Shown here: positions 38,388-46,929 of the stretch, piece by piece
Position numbering within the stretch: the first letter of the stretch is position 1
How the letters are laid out: each line of letters starts with the position of its first letter
Source: Lysobacterales bacterium
GTDB lineage: Bacteria > Pseudomonadota > Gammaproteobacteria > Xanthomonadales > SZUA-38
Length of the DNA: 64,000 nt
Assembly (NCBI GenBank): GCA_030065125.1
Contig: JASJDM010000001.1
Coordinates: forward strand, 124,001 to 188,000
Direction: 5' to 3'
Translations under genes and position numbers: made by a program
Notes under the pieces: model-generated
What the model saw: the letters and a program-made list of their open reading frames with translations, nothing else
Databases searched by the model: none
Told to the model about the DNA's origin: nothing

Positions 38388-38744
38388 TCAGTCGATGGTG
38401 ACCGCTCGCCGGCTGGCGTCAGCTGCCGCCAGGGGCAGGCCGTTGAGTTCCAGCACTTCGGCATTGCGGTTGACCACGCAGTCCACCCGCGCTACGACCT
38501 CATCGCTGTCAGCGCTGCGGACATCCATGTGGAAGGTGTCCCGGGAACGCAGGCGTCCACGCTCACCCATATCACTGGCCTCTTTGTCCAGGGCGTAGTC
38601 CGTTGAGACACGGCGGGTTTCGGACAGTTGCTGAACCGTGGCGTCAGCGCAGGCCTTCATGCCGTCCTCGACGGGAGCGGCTTCAAGGCCGGCGGCTGAC
38701 AGTGCCAGGGCACACCCCATTGCTACCATATTGAACTTGCTCAT
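38388..38744 (-). CDS. Small secreted protein of unknown function
   Basis: 118 residues. A good AGGAG site precedes ATG, and a signal peptide is clear (MSKFNMVAMGCALALSAAGLEA, cut before APVED). The mature part of ~96 residues has two cysteines (KACAD and VDCVV) that could pair, and a strand-rich end (EVVARVDCVVNRNAEVLELN). I do not recognise the family. It lies between the glucanase and a LysR gene and has no operator of the local LacI set. Confidence 0.7.
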   Translation of the reverse strand: MSKFNMVAMGCALALSAAGLEAAPVEDGMKACADATVQQLSETRRVSTDYALDKEASDMGERGRLRSRDTFHMDVRSADSDEVVARVDCVVNRNAEVLELNGLPLAAADASRRAVTID

Positions 38745-38842
38745 TTCTCGTCTCCTGTTGGCTGTTCGAAAGACGGGAACAGGTTAGGCAGACGGGGAAA
38801 ATCCAACAAACGGGTTTTTTGGGGGCCAGGGGGCAAAAAAAT

Positions 38843-39739
38843 TCATGCGTCTTCTTTGAACCTTTCGAGGATCCAGTCGATCAGGCTGACGATGTCCAGG
38901 CGCTCCGGATCGTCGGGGCGGTGAGCGAGGTAGAAATGTTCGCCGGTATGCCACTGCTGGTCGAAGGCTTTGGCCAACGCCTTGGACTTGAACCACTTCC
39001 GGCTCAACGGCCAGGACACGATGGCGAAGCCCAGTCCCTGGGCCGCCGCCTGGACCACCGACGACATGGAATCGAACCGCAGGATCTTGCCGGCCCTGGG
39101 TGGCTCGACGCCGCGCTCCGCGGCCCAGTTGCTCCAGGCATTGGGCCGGTTTTCGTGCACGATCAGAACCTGACCGTCGAGGCTGCGCTCCGTTGACGCG
39201 TCGAATTTCTTCAGGAGCTTCGGCGCGGCAGCGACGACCAGCTGTCGCTCGAACAGGGGATAAGTGACCAGGTCCGGCCAATCGCCATTACCAAGGAGGA
39301 TGGACAGATCAACCTCTGCTGGGTGCTCCTGCATCAGGCTGGGTTGGGTGCTGACCCGGATATCGGTGTCGGGCATGACGGCCTGGAAATCACTCAGCTT
39401 GGGCAGCAGAACCTCGCTGGCGAAAAACGGCGGCACGCAAAGGCGAATCATGCGGCGCCCGTATTCTGCCCACAATTGGTGCGTTTCTGTTTCAAGTCGG
39501 GCAAACATACCGTCCAGGAAGCGGAAATAGGTCTGGCCCGCCGGGGTGAGCTCCAGGGATCGGGTGCTGCGGCGAAACAGCTCCAATCCCAGGAATGCCT
39601 CCAGGTTCTTGACCTGGTGACTGACCGCGGATGCCGTTAGAAACAGCTCGTCCGCCGCTTTCTTGAAGCTCAGGTGTTTGCCCGCCACCTGGAACGCTCG
39701 CAGGGAACGCAGGGACGGCAGTCGCGTTGTTGGGTTCAT
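38843..39739 (-). CDS. LysR-family regulator, GcvA-like
   Basis: 298 residues. The helix-turn-helix reads LPSLRSLRAFQVAGKHLSFKKAADELFLTASAVSHQVKNLE, the typical opening of the GcvA/AmpR branch, with LFRRSTRSLELTPAG after it. The effector domain follows. It is divergent from the quinone-reductase gene at 39826, 86 bases away, which is its probable target. Nothing links it to glucan use. Confidence 0.9.
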   Translation of the reverse strand: MNPTTRLPSLRSLRAFQVAGKHLSFKKAADELFLTASAVSHQVKNLEAFLGLELFRRSTRSLELTPAGQTYFRFLDGMFARLETETHQLWAEYGRRMIRLCVPPFFASEVLLPKLSDFQAVMPDTDIRVSTQPSLMQEHPAEVDLSILLGNGDWPDLVTYPLFERQLVVAAAPKLLKKFDASTERSLDGQVLIVHENRPNAWSNWAAERGVEPPRAGKILRFDSMSSVVQAAAQGLGFAIVSWPLSRKWFKSKALAKAFDQQWHTGEHFYLAHRPDDPERLDIVSLIDWILERFKEDA

Positions 39740-39825
39740 GGCTCGCTCTTTGTGTTGGCCAGGCCAGTTTTCGATGCAAGTACCGCGCCATCGGAACCAT
39801 GGCGCTGGTGCTTCATAATGTATCG

Positions 39826-40851
39826 ATGAATCGCCAGGTGTGGAGAATCGAAAAAGCCGGCAGTATCGATCGGCTCAGACTGATGGAAGAGTCCCTGGAG
39901 CCTGTTGAACCGGGCCAGGTACGGGTCCGGGTTCTGGCAACGGGACTCAACTTCGCCGATATCTTCGCCCTTACCGGGCTCTATTCGGCGACCCCCGACG
40001 GCTCGTTCATCCCCGGCCTGGAATTCAGCGGTGAAGTGCTGGAGGTGGGTCCAGGTGCAGGCGATTTCGCCCCAGGGCAGCGGGTCATGGGTGGCATTCG
40101 ATTTGGCGCCTATGCCGGAACTGTTGATGTCCCACCGACCCAGCTGCGTTTGGTGCCCGAAGACTGGACGCCCGAGCAGGCCGCCGCCTTCCCCATCCAG
40201 ACCCTGACCGCCTGGTACGCCCTGCGGGGCCTGGGTGCCCTGGGCGCCGGACAAACTGTGCTGGTGCACAGCGCCGCCGGTGGCGTTGGACTCCAGGCCA
40301 TGGCCATAAGCCGGGCCCTGGGCGCTGAAGCCATCGGCACCGTGAGCAGCCCGGACAAGGCAGAATTCCTCGCCGAGCGTGGATTTGGCCAGGTCATCGT
40401 GCGCGGCGCGAACTTTGCGGAGCAATTGGACAGCGTACTGGGCGGCCGGCCGCTGCACCTGGTGCTGGACGCCATTGGAGGGAAGATCCAGCAGCAGTCT
40501 TTCAATGCACTGGCGCCCACGGGCCGGCTGGTGGTGTATGGCGCCGCCCAGTACACGCCCGGTCGCCGGCGGCCGCGTTACCTGTCATCCGCCTGGAAAT
40601 ATCTCACCCGGCCCCGCTACGATCCGCTGCAGATGGTCAGCGCCAACCGATCCGTGATGGCCTTTAACCTGATCTGGCTGTGGCAGGACAACGCGCTGTT
40701 CCAGCGCATGATGGACGAAACCCTTGCCCTGGACATCGACCCTCCCCACGTGGGGAGGGTATTTCCATTTGATGAGGCGCTGGAAGCCATTGAGTTCCTG
40801 CGCAGTGGCCGCTCCATTGGCAAGGTTGTGCTGAAGCACCCGGAACACTGA
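39826..40851 (+). CDS. Zinc-free medium-chain reductase (quinone oxidoreductase type)
   Basis: 341 residues starting at MNRQVWRIEKAG, ATG 39826. It has the quinone-reductase pattern: GLNFADIFALTGLY, PGLEFSGEVLEVG, VHSAAGGVGLQAMAISRALG for NADPH binding, and no catalytic or structural zinc cysteines. It should reduce quinones or enones with NADPH. The next gene begins one base after its stop, so it heads a three-gene run (reductase, GNAT, Nudix). Confidence 0.88.
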   Translation: MNRQVWRIEKAGSIDRLRLMEESLEPVEPGQVRVRVLATGLNFADIFALTGLYSATPDGSFIPGLEFSGEVLEVGPGAGDFAPGQRVMGGIRFGAYAGTVDVPPTQLRLVPEDWTPEQAAAFPIQTLTAWYALRGLGALGAGQTVLVHSAAGGVGLQAMAISRALGAEAIGTVSSPDKAEFLAERGFGQVIVRGANFAEQLDSVLGGRPLHLVLDAIGGKIQQQSFNALAPTGRLVVYGAAQYTPGRRRPRYLSSAWKYLTRPRYDPLQMVSANRSVMAFNLIWLWQDNALFQRMMDETLALDIDPPHVGRVFPFDEALEAIEFLRSGRSIGKVVLKHPEH

Positions 40852-40852
40852 A

Positions 40853-41395
40853 GTGACAGAACCGACTCTGAAAACCCAACGCCTGCTCCTGCGGCGCCTG
40901 GAGCTGGCGGATGCACCGCGGGTGCAACAGCTGGCGGGGGTGCACGCCGTGGCGGAAACCACCCTGAACATTCCGCACCCCTACGAAGACGGCATGGCGG
41001 AGACCTGGATCAATGCTATCGCGGCTGAGATCCTGGACGGCACCAGGTCCACCTTTGCCATTACCCTTCCCCGGGAAGGGATGATCGGCGCCATCGCGCT
41101 GACCATCAACCGGGATTTCAATCTGGCGGAACTCGGGTACTGGATCGGTCAAACGTACTGGAACCAGGGCTACGCCACCGAGGCCACCATCGCCATGCTG
41201 GATTTCGGGTTCAACCAGCTTGGGCTGAACCGAATTGCCGCCCAGCACCTGACGCGAAACCCGGCATCCGGGAGGGTGATGGAAAAAGCCGGAATGCAGC
41301 GGGAGGGACTGGCGCGCCAGGCTACCCGGCGATGGGGACGCTACGAGGACCTGGCGCTCTACGCCATCCTGCGCCAGAACTGGAGCCATGGATAA
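40853..41395 (+). CDS. GNAT N-acetyltransferase, RimJ/RimL type
   Basis: 180 residues, GTG start one base after the reductase stop. GNAT signatures: TQRLLLRRLELADAP at the start, FNLAELGYWIGQTYWNQGYATEA (acetyl-CoA loop region), LNRIAAQHLTRNPASGRVMEKAGM and a terminal EDLALYAIL. This branch acetylates protein N-termini or small amines. It overlaps the Nudix gene by 8 bases, so the three genes form one operon. Confidence 0.87.
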   Translation: MTEPTLKTQRLLLRRLELADAPRVQQLAGVHAVAETTLNIPHPYEDGMAETWINAIAAEILDGTRSTFAITLPREGMIGAIALTINRDFNLAELGYWIGQTYWNQGYATEATIAMLDFGFNQLGLNRIAAQHLTRNPASGRVMEKAGMQREGLARQATRRWGRYEDLALYAILRQNWSHG

Positions 41396-41807
41396 GCCGC
41401 GCCAGCGACTGGCCGCGCGGCTGGTCATCCTGGATTTAAAAAACCATTTACTCCTGTGCCAATATCGCCGCGGCACCGGCTGCTACTGGGCGACGCCGGG
41501 CGGTGGGCTGGAACCCGGCGAAACCCACCGGCAGGCGGCCCTGCGCGAACTGGCCGAGGAAACTGGCCTGTCGGCAACGGTGGGCGAGGAGCTGTGGACC
41601 TATTCCTTCACCTTCGAGCTGGATGGCCGGGCGGTGTGCCAGAACGAACGCTATTTCCTGGTGCGGCTGGACTGCGTTGAGCCGGAGGTGCACAACAGCT
41701 CGCCGGAACCGATCCTGCGTCTGAAGTGGTGGAGCATGGCCGAACTGCATGGGACCGACCAGACCGTTTATCCGGAGTGGCTGGCTCAGCGGTTGGGCCG
41801 CTGGTAA
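41388..41807 (+). CDS. Nudix hydrolase
   Basis: 139 residues with an intact Nudix box, GGGLEPGETHRQAALREL followed by AEETGL, matching Gx5Ex7REUxEExGU. It should cleave a nucleoside-diphosphate-linked substrate with Mg. Substrate unknown. It overlaps the GNAT gene by 8 bases; together with the reductase this looks like a damage or detoxification operon unrelated to glucan use. Confidence 0.9.
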   Translation: MDKPRQRLAARLVILDLKNHLLLCQYRRGTGCYWATPGGGLEPGETHRQAALRELAEETGLSATVGEELWTYSFTFELDGRAVCQNERYFLVRLDCVEPEVHNSSPEPILRLKWWSMAELHGTDQTVYPEWLAQRLGRW

Positions 41808-41873
41808 TGGGAACGGACTGGTCAGTAGGCAGCTGCTGATCGAGGCGGCCCGAGGCCGGCTTTTCCAACGGCA

Positions 41874-42878
41874 CTATATGCGTTTCGCCAGGAGAGCCAC
41901 TACCTGATCCCTGTCCGCCGGTGATAGTTTGCCCATCACGTCTCGCAGATCCGGTGGCAAGTGGGCTCCAGGCTCGCCGTGTCGCTGGAATACGAAATGA
42001 TCGAACAGCGCACGCCAGCCGTCGCGCTCCACAGGGTCCAGGCCGGATATCAACGCCATGGCGTGGATCATAGCGAGCATCGGATCGCGGTTCAGCGATT
42101 CGGCATCGTTCCACCAGTAATTGACCAGCACGTTCAGCGGCTCGAGCGATTCCACTCCATGCCACCACAGAACCGGTATATAGATCGCATCCCCCGGCTC
42201 GAGCGTGGCCTGTTGAGCCGACTCGAGCGCCTGGGCGAACCTCGGGAATCTATCCAGGTCTGGATTTCGCAGGTCCACGACGCTGATGGGCGGGCCTCCC
42301 GGCGTGGTCAGCAGCGGTCCAATATAGAGGTTGCTGACCTGGTCGGGCGGGAAAACGGTGAATCGCCGGCGGCCACTGACGATGCACGCAATGTTGTAAT
42401 AGGTATCGAAATGCGGTGCGACGATCGACGGACTGCTGATCCATATTCGCGGCGTGACATCGCTGCCAACCAATGGCAGTACATTGGCCACAGGGAACCC
42501 CGGCATGAGGCTTGGCAGGTCAATGGCCTGCAGAGCAATTGCCGGCGGGGGCGATGCCTCAGCCAGGGATACAATCGTATCCAGCGCGAGGCTGAGTGAA
42601 ACCTCTTTCGAATCGAAGTTGAACCGCTGAAAGTCGTCAGCGTAGAAGAACCGGCCATTGATCTCCGGCGGACCAACGTATGCGTTCAACGTGCTGCCGG
42701 TGTCGAATCGCTTCAAGTAGTTGGCCGCGCCCGCCGGCGATTGCCGGCATGCCTGGACTGCGGGCCAGTCATTGAGCAGGCCTCTCAGCACGACCGGCCG
42801 GTTCGCGGGCAGGATTTCGTTCTCGAAAGTTTCTCGATCTACACCATGCCGCTCTTGCATCGTCTGCAAAGCTTTCAC
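41874..42878 (-). CDS. Cupin-like (JmjC-type, cupin_8) Fe/2-oxoglutarate oxygenase
   Basis: 334 residues. The start of the family fold is seen as PANRPVVLRGLLNDWPAV, and the iron triad as H156 and D158 in APHFDTYY plus H240 in PVLWWHGVESL. These enzymes hydroxylate side chains of proteins or small peptides. GTG 42878 is taken as the start; ATG 42860 is equally possible. It is divergent from the lipoprotein GH16. Similar cupin_8 genes accompany TonB receptors and flavin halogenases in other carbohydrate loci (established association, function unknown). Confidence 0.82.
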   Translation of the reverse strand: MKALQTMQERHGVDRETFENEILPANRPVVLRGLLNDWPAVQACRQSPAGAANYLKRFDTGSTLNAYVGPPEINGRFFYADDFQRFNFDSKEVSLSLALDTIVSLAEASPPPAIALQAIDLPSLMPGFPVANVLPLVGSDVTPRIWISSPSIVAPHFDTYYNIACIVSGRRRFTVFPPDQVSNLYIGPLLTTPGGPPISVVDLRNPDLDRFPRFAQALESAQQATLEPGDAIYIPVLWWHGVESLEPLNVLVNYWWNDAESLNRDPMLAMIHAMALISGLDPVERDGWRALFDHFVFQRHGEPGAHLPPDLRDVMGKLSPADRDQVVALLAKRI

Positions 42879-43008
42879 CTTCTTCCATGCATCATTGCTG
42901 TTAACGGGACAGTCTACACACCTCGCGCAGGTCGAATCTCACGTTTGGTGAACGACAGGTTCGCAACTGCTAGAGTGCCAAGTCCCAAGTATAGGACCAG
43001 GAATTGCT

Positions 43009-43872
43009 ATGAGACAGCGCGTTTTCCTCATCTTGTCAGGCTTGCTCTTGTCAGCTTGCGGGAAAGCTCCTGACAGTCAGGTCGAGGCGGATCCTCCGCC
43101 GCCCACAAGCGGCTGGCAGGTTGGCTTTTTCGACGACTTTGACACGTTCAATCCGGAAAACTGGCAAGACCAGCTTCTGTGGGTCAACGACGAAGACCAG
43201 TGTTACGTGCGCGATGGTGCGTACAACACCCGCGAAGTCAGCGACGGCACCCTGAAACTTCGGGTCGTCGACCTGGGCGAGAAGCGCCCCTGCGACAACA
43301 TGAACAAGCAGGGAGAGCTGAAGCCGGATACGCAATACGTGGCCGGCCGTCTCGCCTCCAAGAACCGCAAGGAATTCATCAAGGGTCGATGGACTGCGAG
43401 GCTGAGAGTTGAAAACAGCGGCGAGCCCGGCATGTTCCCTGCCTGGTGGCTGCTGGGTGCGTACAATAACGAACCGCCGGTAGAGGAAGAGGACGAAAAC
43501 GTGTGCTGGCCCATGACCGGCTCCGGAGAGATCGACATTTTTGAACACCACAGCGACGGTGGCCCCGATCATTACGCCGCGCGCGCCATCAAGAGTCTCG
43601 GCTACTGCGGCGGTGGCGATTGGCAACAGCTGATGCTGGTCCAGGAAGCCACCCTGGCGGAATACCATGAATACTCGGTTGAGTGGGAGGGCAGCGACCT
43701 GGTTTTCCGCCTCGATGGCGAGGAGATCTATCGCAATGAAGGGGAAGGCGATCTGTTTCCCGAACCCCTCTTTGCGGTGCTGAATTTTGCCAAGATCAAT
43801 GACTCACCCATGACCATGCCATCATGGACAATGGAGGTTGACTGGGTGAAACATGAGTACTGGCAGGAATAG
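43009..43872 (+). CDS. Lipoprotein GH16 beta-glucanase
   Basis: 287 residues. Lipobox LLSAC with C17 lipidated, so attached to a membrane. GH16 catalytic ExDxxE is E174-D176-E179 in GSGEIDIFEH. The early strands (FDTFNPENWQDQ, DEDQCYVRDG) and FPAWWLLG fit the family. It is much shorter than the GH16 at 33731 and has no binding modules. No LacI-type operator is visible upstream. Likely an outer-membrane enzyme feeding oligomers to the TonB receptor. Confidence 0.87.
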   Translation: MRQRVFLILSGLLLSACGKAPDSQVEADPPPPTSGWQVGFFDDFDTFNPENWQDQLLWVNDEDQCYVRDGAYNTREVSDGTLKLRVVDLGEKRPCDNMNKQGELKPDTQYVAGRLASKNRKEFIKGRWTARLRVENSGEPGMFPAWWLLGAYNNEPPVEEEDENVCWPMTGSGEIDIFEHHSDGGPDHYAARAIKSLGYCGGGDWQQLMLVQEATLAEYHEYSVEWEGSDLVFRLDGEEIYRNEGEGDLFPEPLFAVLNFAKINDSPMTMPSWTMEVDWVKHEYWQE

Positions 43873-43926
43873 CAGCGGATAGAGGCTCCTGACCTTCATC
43901 GCGAAGCTTGCTCCCACTGAGTCGCT

Positions 43927-44427
43927 ATGAAGCCAATCGCTCACTTGCTGCATGGATTTATCGGCAGCGGCAAAACTACCTTTGCGCGAAAGCTCGAGCG
44001 GGAACTCGGTGCCGTGCGTCTATCACACGATGAATGGATGGTCAGGCTGCACGGGTGGAATCCGCCGGAAGAACAGTTCAGCGCATATCGGGTCGAGGTG
44101 GAGCGTCTCATTTGGGACGAGGCCTCGCGGGTCATTGCCGCCGGGACCGATGTGATCCTGGACATCGGGTTCTGGACCCGCGAGTCAAGGGATGAGGCGC
44201 GACATCGTGCACGCTCACTTGGGGCGGCGGCGAAGTTTTATGACGTTTCCTGCCCGCAACGGACTGCGCGGGAACGAGCCCTGAAGCGCAGCGAAAGCCC
44301 CAGGACTGACTCGCTTTGGATCGACGGCCCTGCGTATGACAAGTTGATCGCTGCGTTCGAACCAATGCAGGATGATGAGGAGTTTGTACGCATAGACGGA
44401 ACAAGACAGGGCGTGCCAATCGAATGA
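43927..44427 (+). CDS. P-loop kinase-like ATPase (AAA_33 type)
   Basis: 166 residues. Walker A at residues 10-17 (GFIGSGKT), a lid-like RHRARSLGA, and DVILDIGFWTRESRDEA as the Walker B region. This fits small cytosolic kinases of the zeta-toxin/polynucleotide-kinase-like group that phosphorylate small molecules. No partner antitoxin is visible. Substrate unknown; it is inserted between glucan-locus genes and not obviously part of them. Confidence 0.8.
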   Translation: MKPIAHLLHGFIGSGKTTFARKLERELGAVRLSHDEWMVRLHGWNPPEEQFSAYRVEVERLIWDEASRVIAAGTDVILDIGFWTRESRDEARHRARSLGAAAKFYDVSCPQRTARERALKRSESPRTDSLWIDGPAYDKLIAAFEPMQDDEEFVRIDGTRQGVPIE

Positions 44428-44513
44428 AAGCAATGACGGCTTGTGGCCCTTGGGTACCGCCACTTAGAATGCCGCAACACGGTGAGGAGTAGCCAGACCT
44501 GTCCGCTATTCGG

Positions 44514-45233
44514 TTGAATCCAGACGCACAGATTCGCCTGCACGAGATTGGCGCGGGGCGATCCTGTGCAGTCGTCGACGACGCATTGGAAGATCCAGAA
44601 TCCCTGGTGGACTTCGCCGTTGAACACGCATCCCGGTTTGCCTGGATGGCCATCCCGCCGGGTCCGAGATTGGCGATCAGCGACCACCAGTTGGAAGATC
44701 TGAGGCGATACGTTCGCTCGAAGCTGAGCCGGCATTTCCCGATTCACCGTGCCGGGATCGAACTCAATGCGAGCCTGTCCAACGTCACCGTCGCTCCCGA
44801 AAAGTTGTCACATTTGCAGCGGATGTGTCATATCGACCGCCGCGCGAGCCAGGGCCGAAGGACCTACGCCGGCGTGATCTATCTTTTCCGAGACCCGGAC
44901 CTTGGCGGGACCGGGTTTTATCGGTGGACCAGACCCGAGGTCATCGCAGAGGCGGAGCGATTGTTCCTGCATGATCCGGCCGCTTCGCTCAAGTATCTTG
45001 AAGAGGCATCGGAGATCTTCAATGAACCACCGCGGTACATGACCGAATCCAATGACCTTGCTGAATTGCTGACCGTGGTACCGGCCAAATTCAACCGCCT
45101 GATTTTCTACAACGGCGAAGCGCCCCACAGCGGGCACATTGCCCATCCAGAACTGCTAAGCGATGACCTTTCGAAAGGCAGGCTGACACTCAACTTCTTC
45201 GTCAGCGTGCACCCTCGCGAGACCACTACTTAA
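44514..45233 (+). CDS. Fe/2-oxoglutarate oxygenase-like protein (DUF6445-like)
   Basis: 239 residues counted from TTG 44514. The iron triad is H106-D108 in CHIDRR and H205 in APHSGH, with R in KGRLTLNFF for 2-oxoglutarate. The pattern matches the DUF6445 oxygenase-like proteins found next to flavin-dependent halogenases. The start is uncertain: an in-frame CTG at 44499 lies 9 bases after GAGGAG, a much better site than that of the TTG. It converges on the halogenase gene with 10 bases between the stops. Confidence 0.8.
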   Translation: MNPDAQIRLHEIGAGRSCAVVDDALEDPESLVDFAVEHASRFAWMAIPPGPRLAISDHQLEDLRRYVRSKLSRHFPIHRAGIELNASLSNVTVAPEKLSHLQRMCHIDRRASQGRRTYAGVIYLFRDPDLGGTGFYRWTRPEVIAEAERLFLHDPAASLKYLEEASEIFNEPPRYMTESNDLAELLTVVPAKFNRLIFYNGEAPHSGHIAHPELLSDDLSKGRLTLNFFVSVHPRETTT

Positions 45234-45243
45234 GCGTGTTCGA

Positions 45244-46752
45244 TCACGCCGCCGGTAAGGCAGCGGGGCAGTATTTCTGCAAAAACTCGGCGTGGCTGGG
45301 CATGTGGTAGACGACGAACTTGATCGACTTCTCCATCTCGGCTGCTTCCCTGGCCAATGCTTCCTGGTTCAGCGCGTCGACCAGCGGACTGTAGCTGCCA
45401 GGCTGAATACCCTGCCCCAGCATGACCGCGGCCCAGCTGGTCGCGGTAAACAGCTCATCCTCCTCCCGGAAGAACTGCCCGTTCAGCTTGAACAGCTCCA
45501 TTTTTTCCGTCAGTGTCTCCGGTACATCCATGGTCCGGACGTAGTTCCAGAAGTCACTGTCGTCACGGGTGGTGGCGTTGTAGTGGAGGACCAGGAAATC
45601 CCTGATCCTGTTGAACTCTTTGAGGGCCAACCTGTTGAATATTTTCTCCTGGTCCGGCTGCACCCCATCCAGCGAAAAGATCAGCATCAGCTTGTTGATG
45701 GCCGAATGAATGAGATGGATGGACGTCGACTCCAGCGGCTCCATGAATCCGGACGACAGACCGATGGCCACAACGTTCTTGTTCCAGAATTTCTTGCGGT
45801 GCCCGGTGACAAACTTGAGTAACCTGGGCTCAACCGTGGGTTCACCGTCCAGGTTTTTCAGAAGAATGTCCAATGCGTCGTCGTCGGACATATATTGCGA
45901 GCAGAAGACATGGCCGTTTCCAAGGCGGTGCTGCAAGGGCACCCGCCATTGCCACCCCGCCGAATGCGCCGTTGACCTGGTGTAGGGCAGCGGGGGGCCC
46001 GGCTGCTCAGACTGGACTGCCCAGGCCCGGTCACAGGGCAACCAGTGAGTCCAGTCCTCGTAACCCGTTTCAAGAGCCTGCTCGATCAACAGGCCGCGAA
46101 ACCCCGAGCAATCGATCCAGAAATCGCCGTCGATGGTCTGGCCGTCTTTCAGCGTCACGGATTCAACGAAGCCGGATTCCGAATTCAACGAACTGCTTTC
46201 AATCAGGCCCTCAATCCGCTTGACGCCGAGGGACTGGGAGAACGCCCGCAGATACTGGCCGTACTTGACGGCGTCGATATGGTAAGCGTAGTTGACCGGA
46301 GGCAGGTCAGCCCGGGCGTTGGGATTGGTGATGGCAAACTTGTTGTATTGCGCTGCCAGGGTTTCAATGTTGAATAGGTACAGGGGCCGAGGGTCACCAT
46401 TTCTTCGGAACTTGTGCCAGATCTGGTGAAATGCGACGCCTTCGATTTCATACCCGTAATTTCCAAAAGGGTGAAAATAGCTGTCGCCCTGTTTGCCCCA
46501 GTTGACAAACTGGATTCCGAGCTTGAACGTCCCCCCGACGGCGGACATCATTTCGGCTTCATTGATGCCGATGAGTTTGTTGAAACCGAGAATCGGGGGA
46601 ATGGTGGCTTCGCCGACCCCAACGATGCCGATATCCTTGGACTCGACCACCGTCACGTTGGCCAGGCCCTTGCTTGCGAATCGGGCGAATGCCGCTGCCG
46701 TCATCCAACCGGCAGTGCCTCCTCCGACAATGACTATGTTCTTAATGCTCAA
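45244..46752 (-). CDS. Flavin-dependent tryptophan-halogenase family protein
   Basis: 502 residues. FAD motif GGGTAGW (10-16), GVGEATIPPI (46-55), the lysine of the FKLGI motif at K77 (PrnA K79 position), the halogenase WxWx(I/V)P as W267-W269 in GWQWRVP, and FMEPLEST (336-343) carrying the catalytic Glu. These show a complete halogenase fold. Relatives beside TonB receptors in Caulobacter and Xanthomonas are common, and none that I know of has an assigned native substrate. It lies downstream of the receptor on the same strand, but an intrinsic terminator separates them. Confidence 0.9.
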   Translation of the reverse strand: MSIKNIVIVGGGTAGWMTAAAFARFASKGLANVTVVESKDIGIVGVGEATIPPILGFNKLIGINEAEMMSAVGGTFKLGIQFVNWGKQGDSYFHPFGNYGYEIEGVAFHQIWHKFRRNGDPRPLYLFNIETLAAQYNKFAITNPNARADLPPVNYAYHIDAVKYGQYLRAFSQSLGVKRIEGLIESSSLNSESGFVESVTLKDGQTIDGDFWIDCSGFRGLLIEQALETGYEDWTHWLPCDRAWAVQSEQPGPPLPYTRSTAHSAGWQWRVPLQHRLGNGHVFCSQYMSDDDALDILLKNLDGEPTVEPRLLKFVTGHRKKFWNKNVVAIGLSSGFMEPLESTSIHLIHSAINKLMLIFSLDGVQPDQEKIFNRLALKEFNRIRDFLVLHYNATTRDDSDFWNYVRTMDVPETLTEKMELFKLNGQFFREEDELFTATSWAAVMLGQGIQPGSYSPLVDALNQEALAREAAEMEKSIKFVVYHMPSHAEFLQKYCPAALPAA

Positions 46753-46871
46753 ACTTGGTTCGCTCTTCTGTTACGCGCATTGGCGGCTTCACCAGTAGTC
46801 TAATGCGCCGACACGCTGCTTTGCCAATCCCAATCAGGTCTCGTGTCACTATCGCACAGGCCTAAAGAAAA

Positions 46872-46903
46872 AGCCGGGCTCCCTGGTCACAGGAAGCCCG
46901 GCT
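46872..46903 (-). terminator. Intrinsic terminator after the TonB receptor gene
   Basis: AGCCGGGCT (46872-46880) pairs perfectly with AGCCCGGCT (46895-46903), loop 14. On the minus strand the stem is followed by TTTTCTTT. It lies 27 bases past the receptor stop and would end the receptor transcript before the halogenase. Confidence 0.82.
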
Positions 46904-46929
46904 GATTTCGGTGGTTCCGAGGCCGATCG

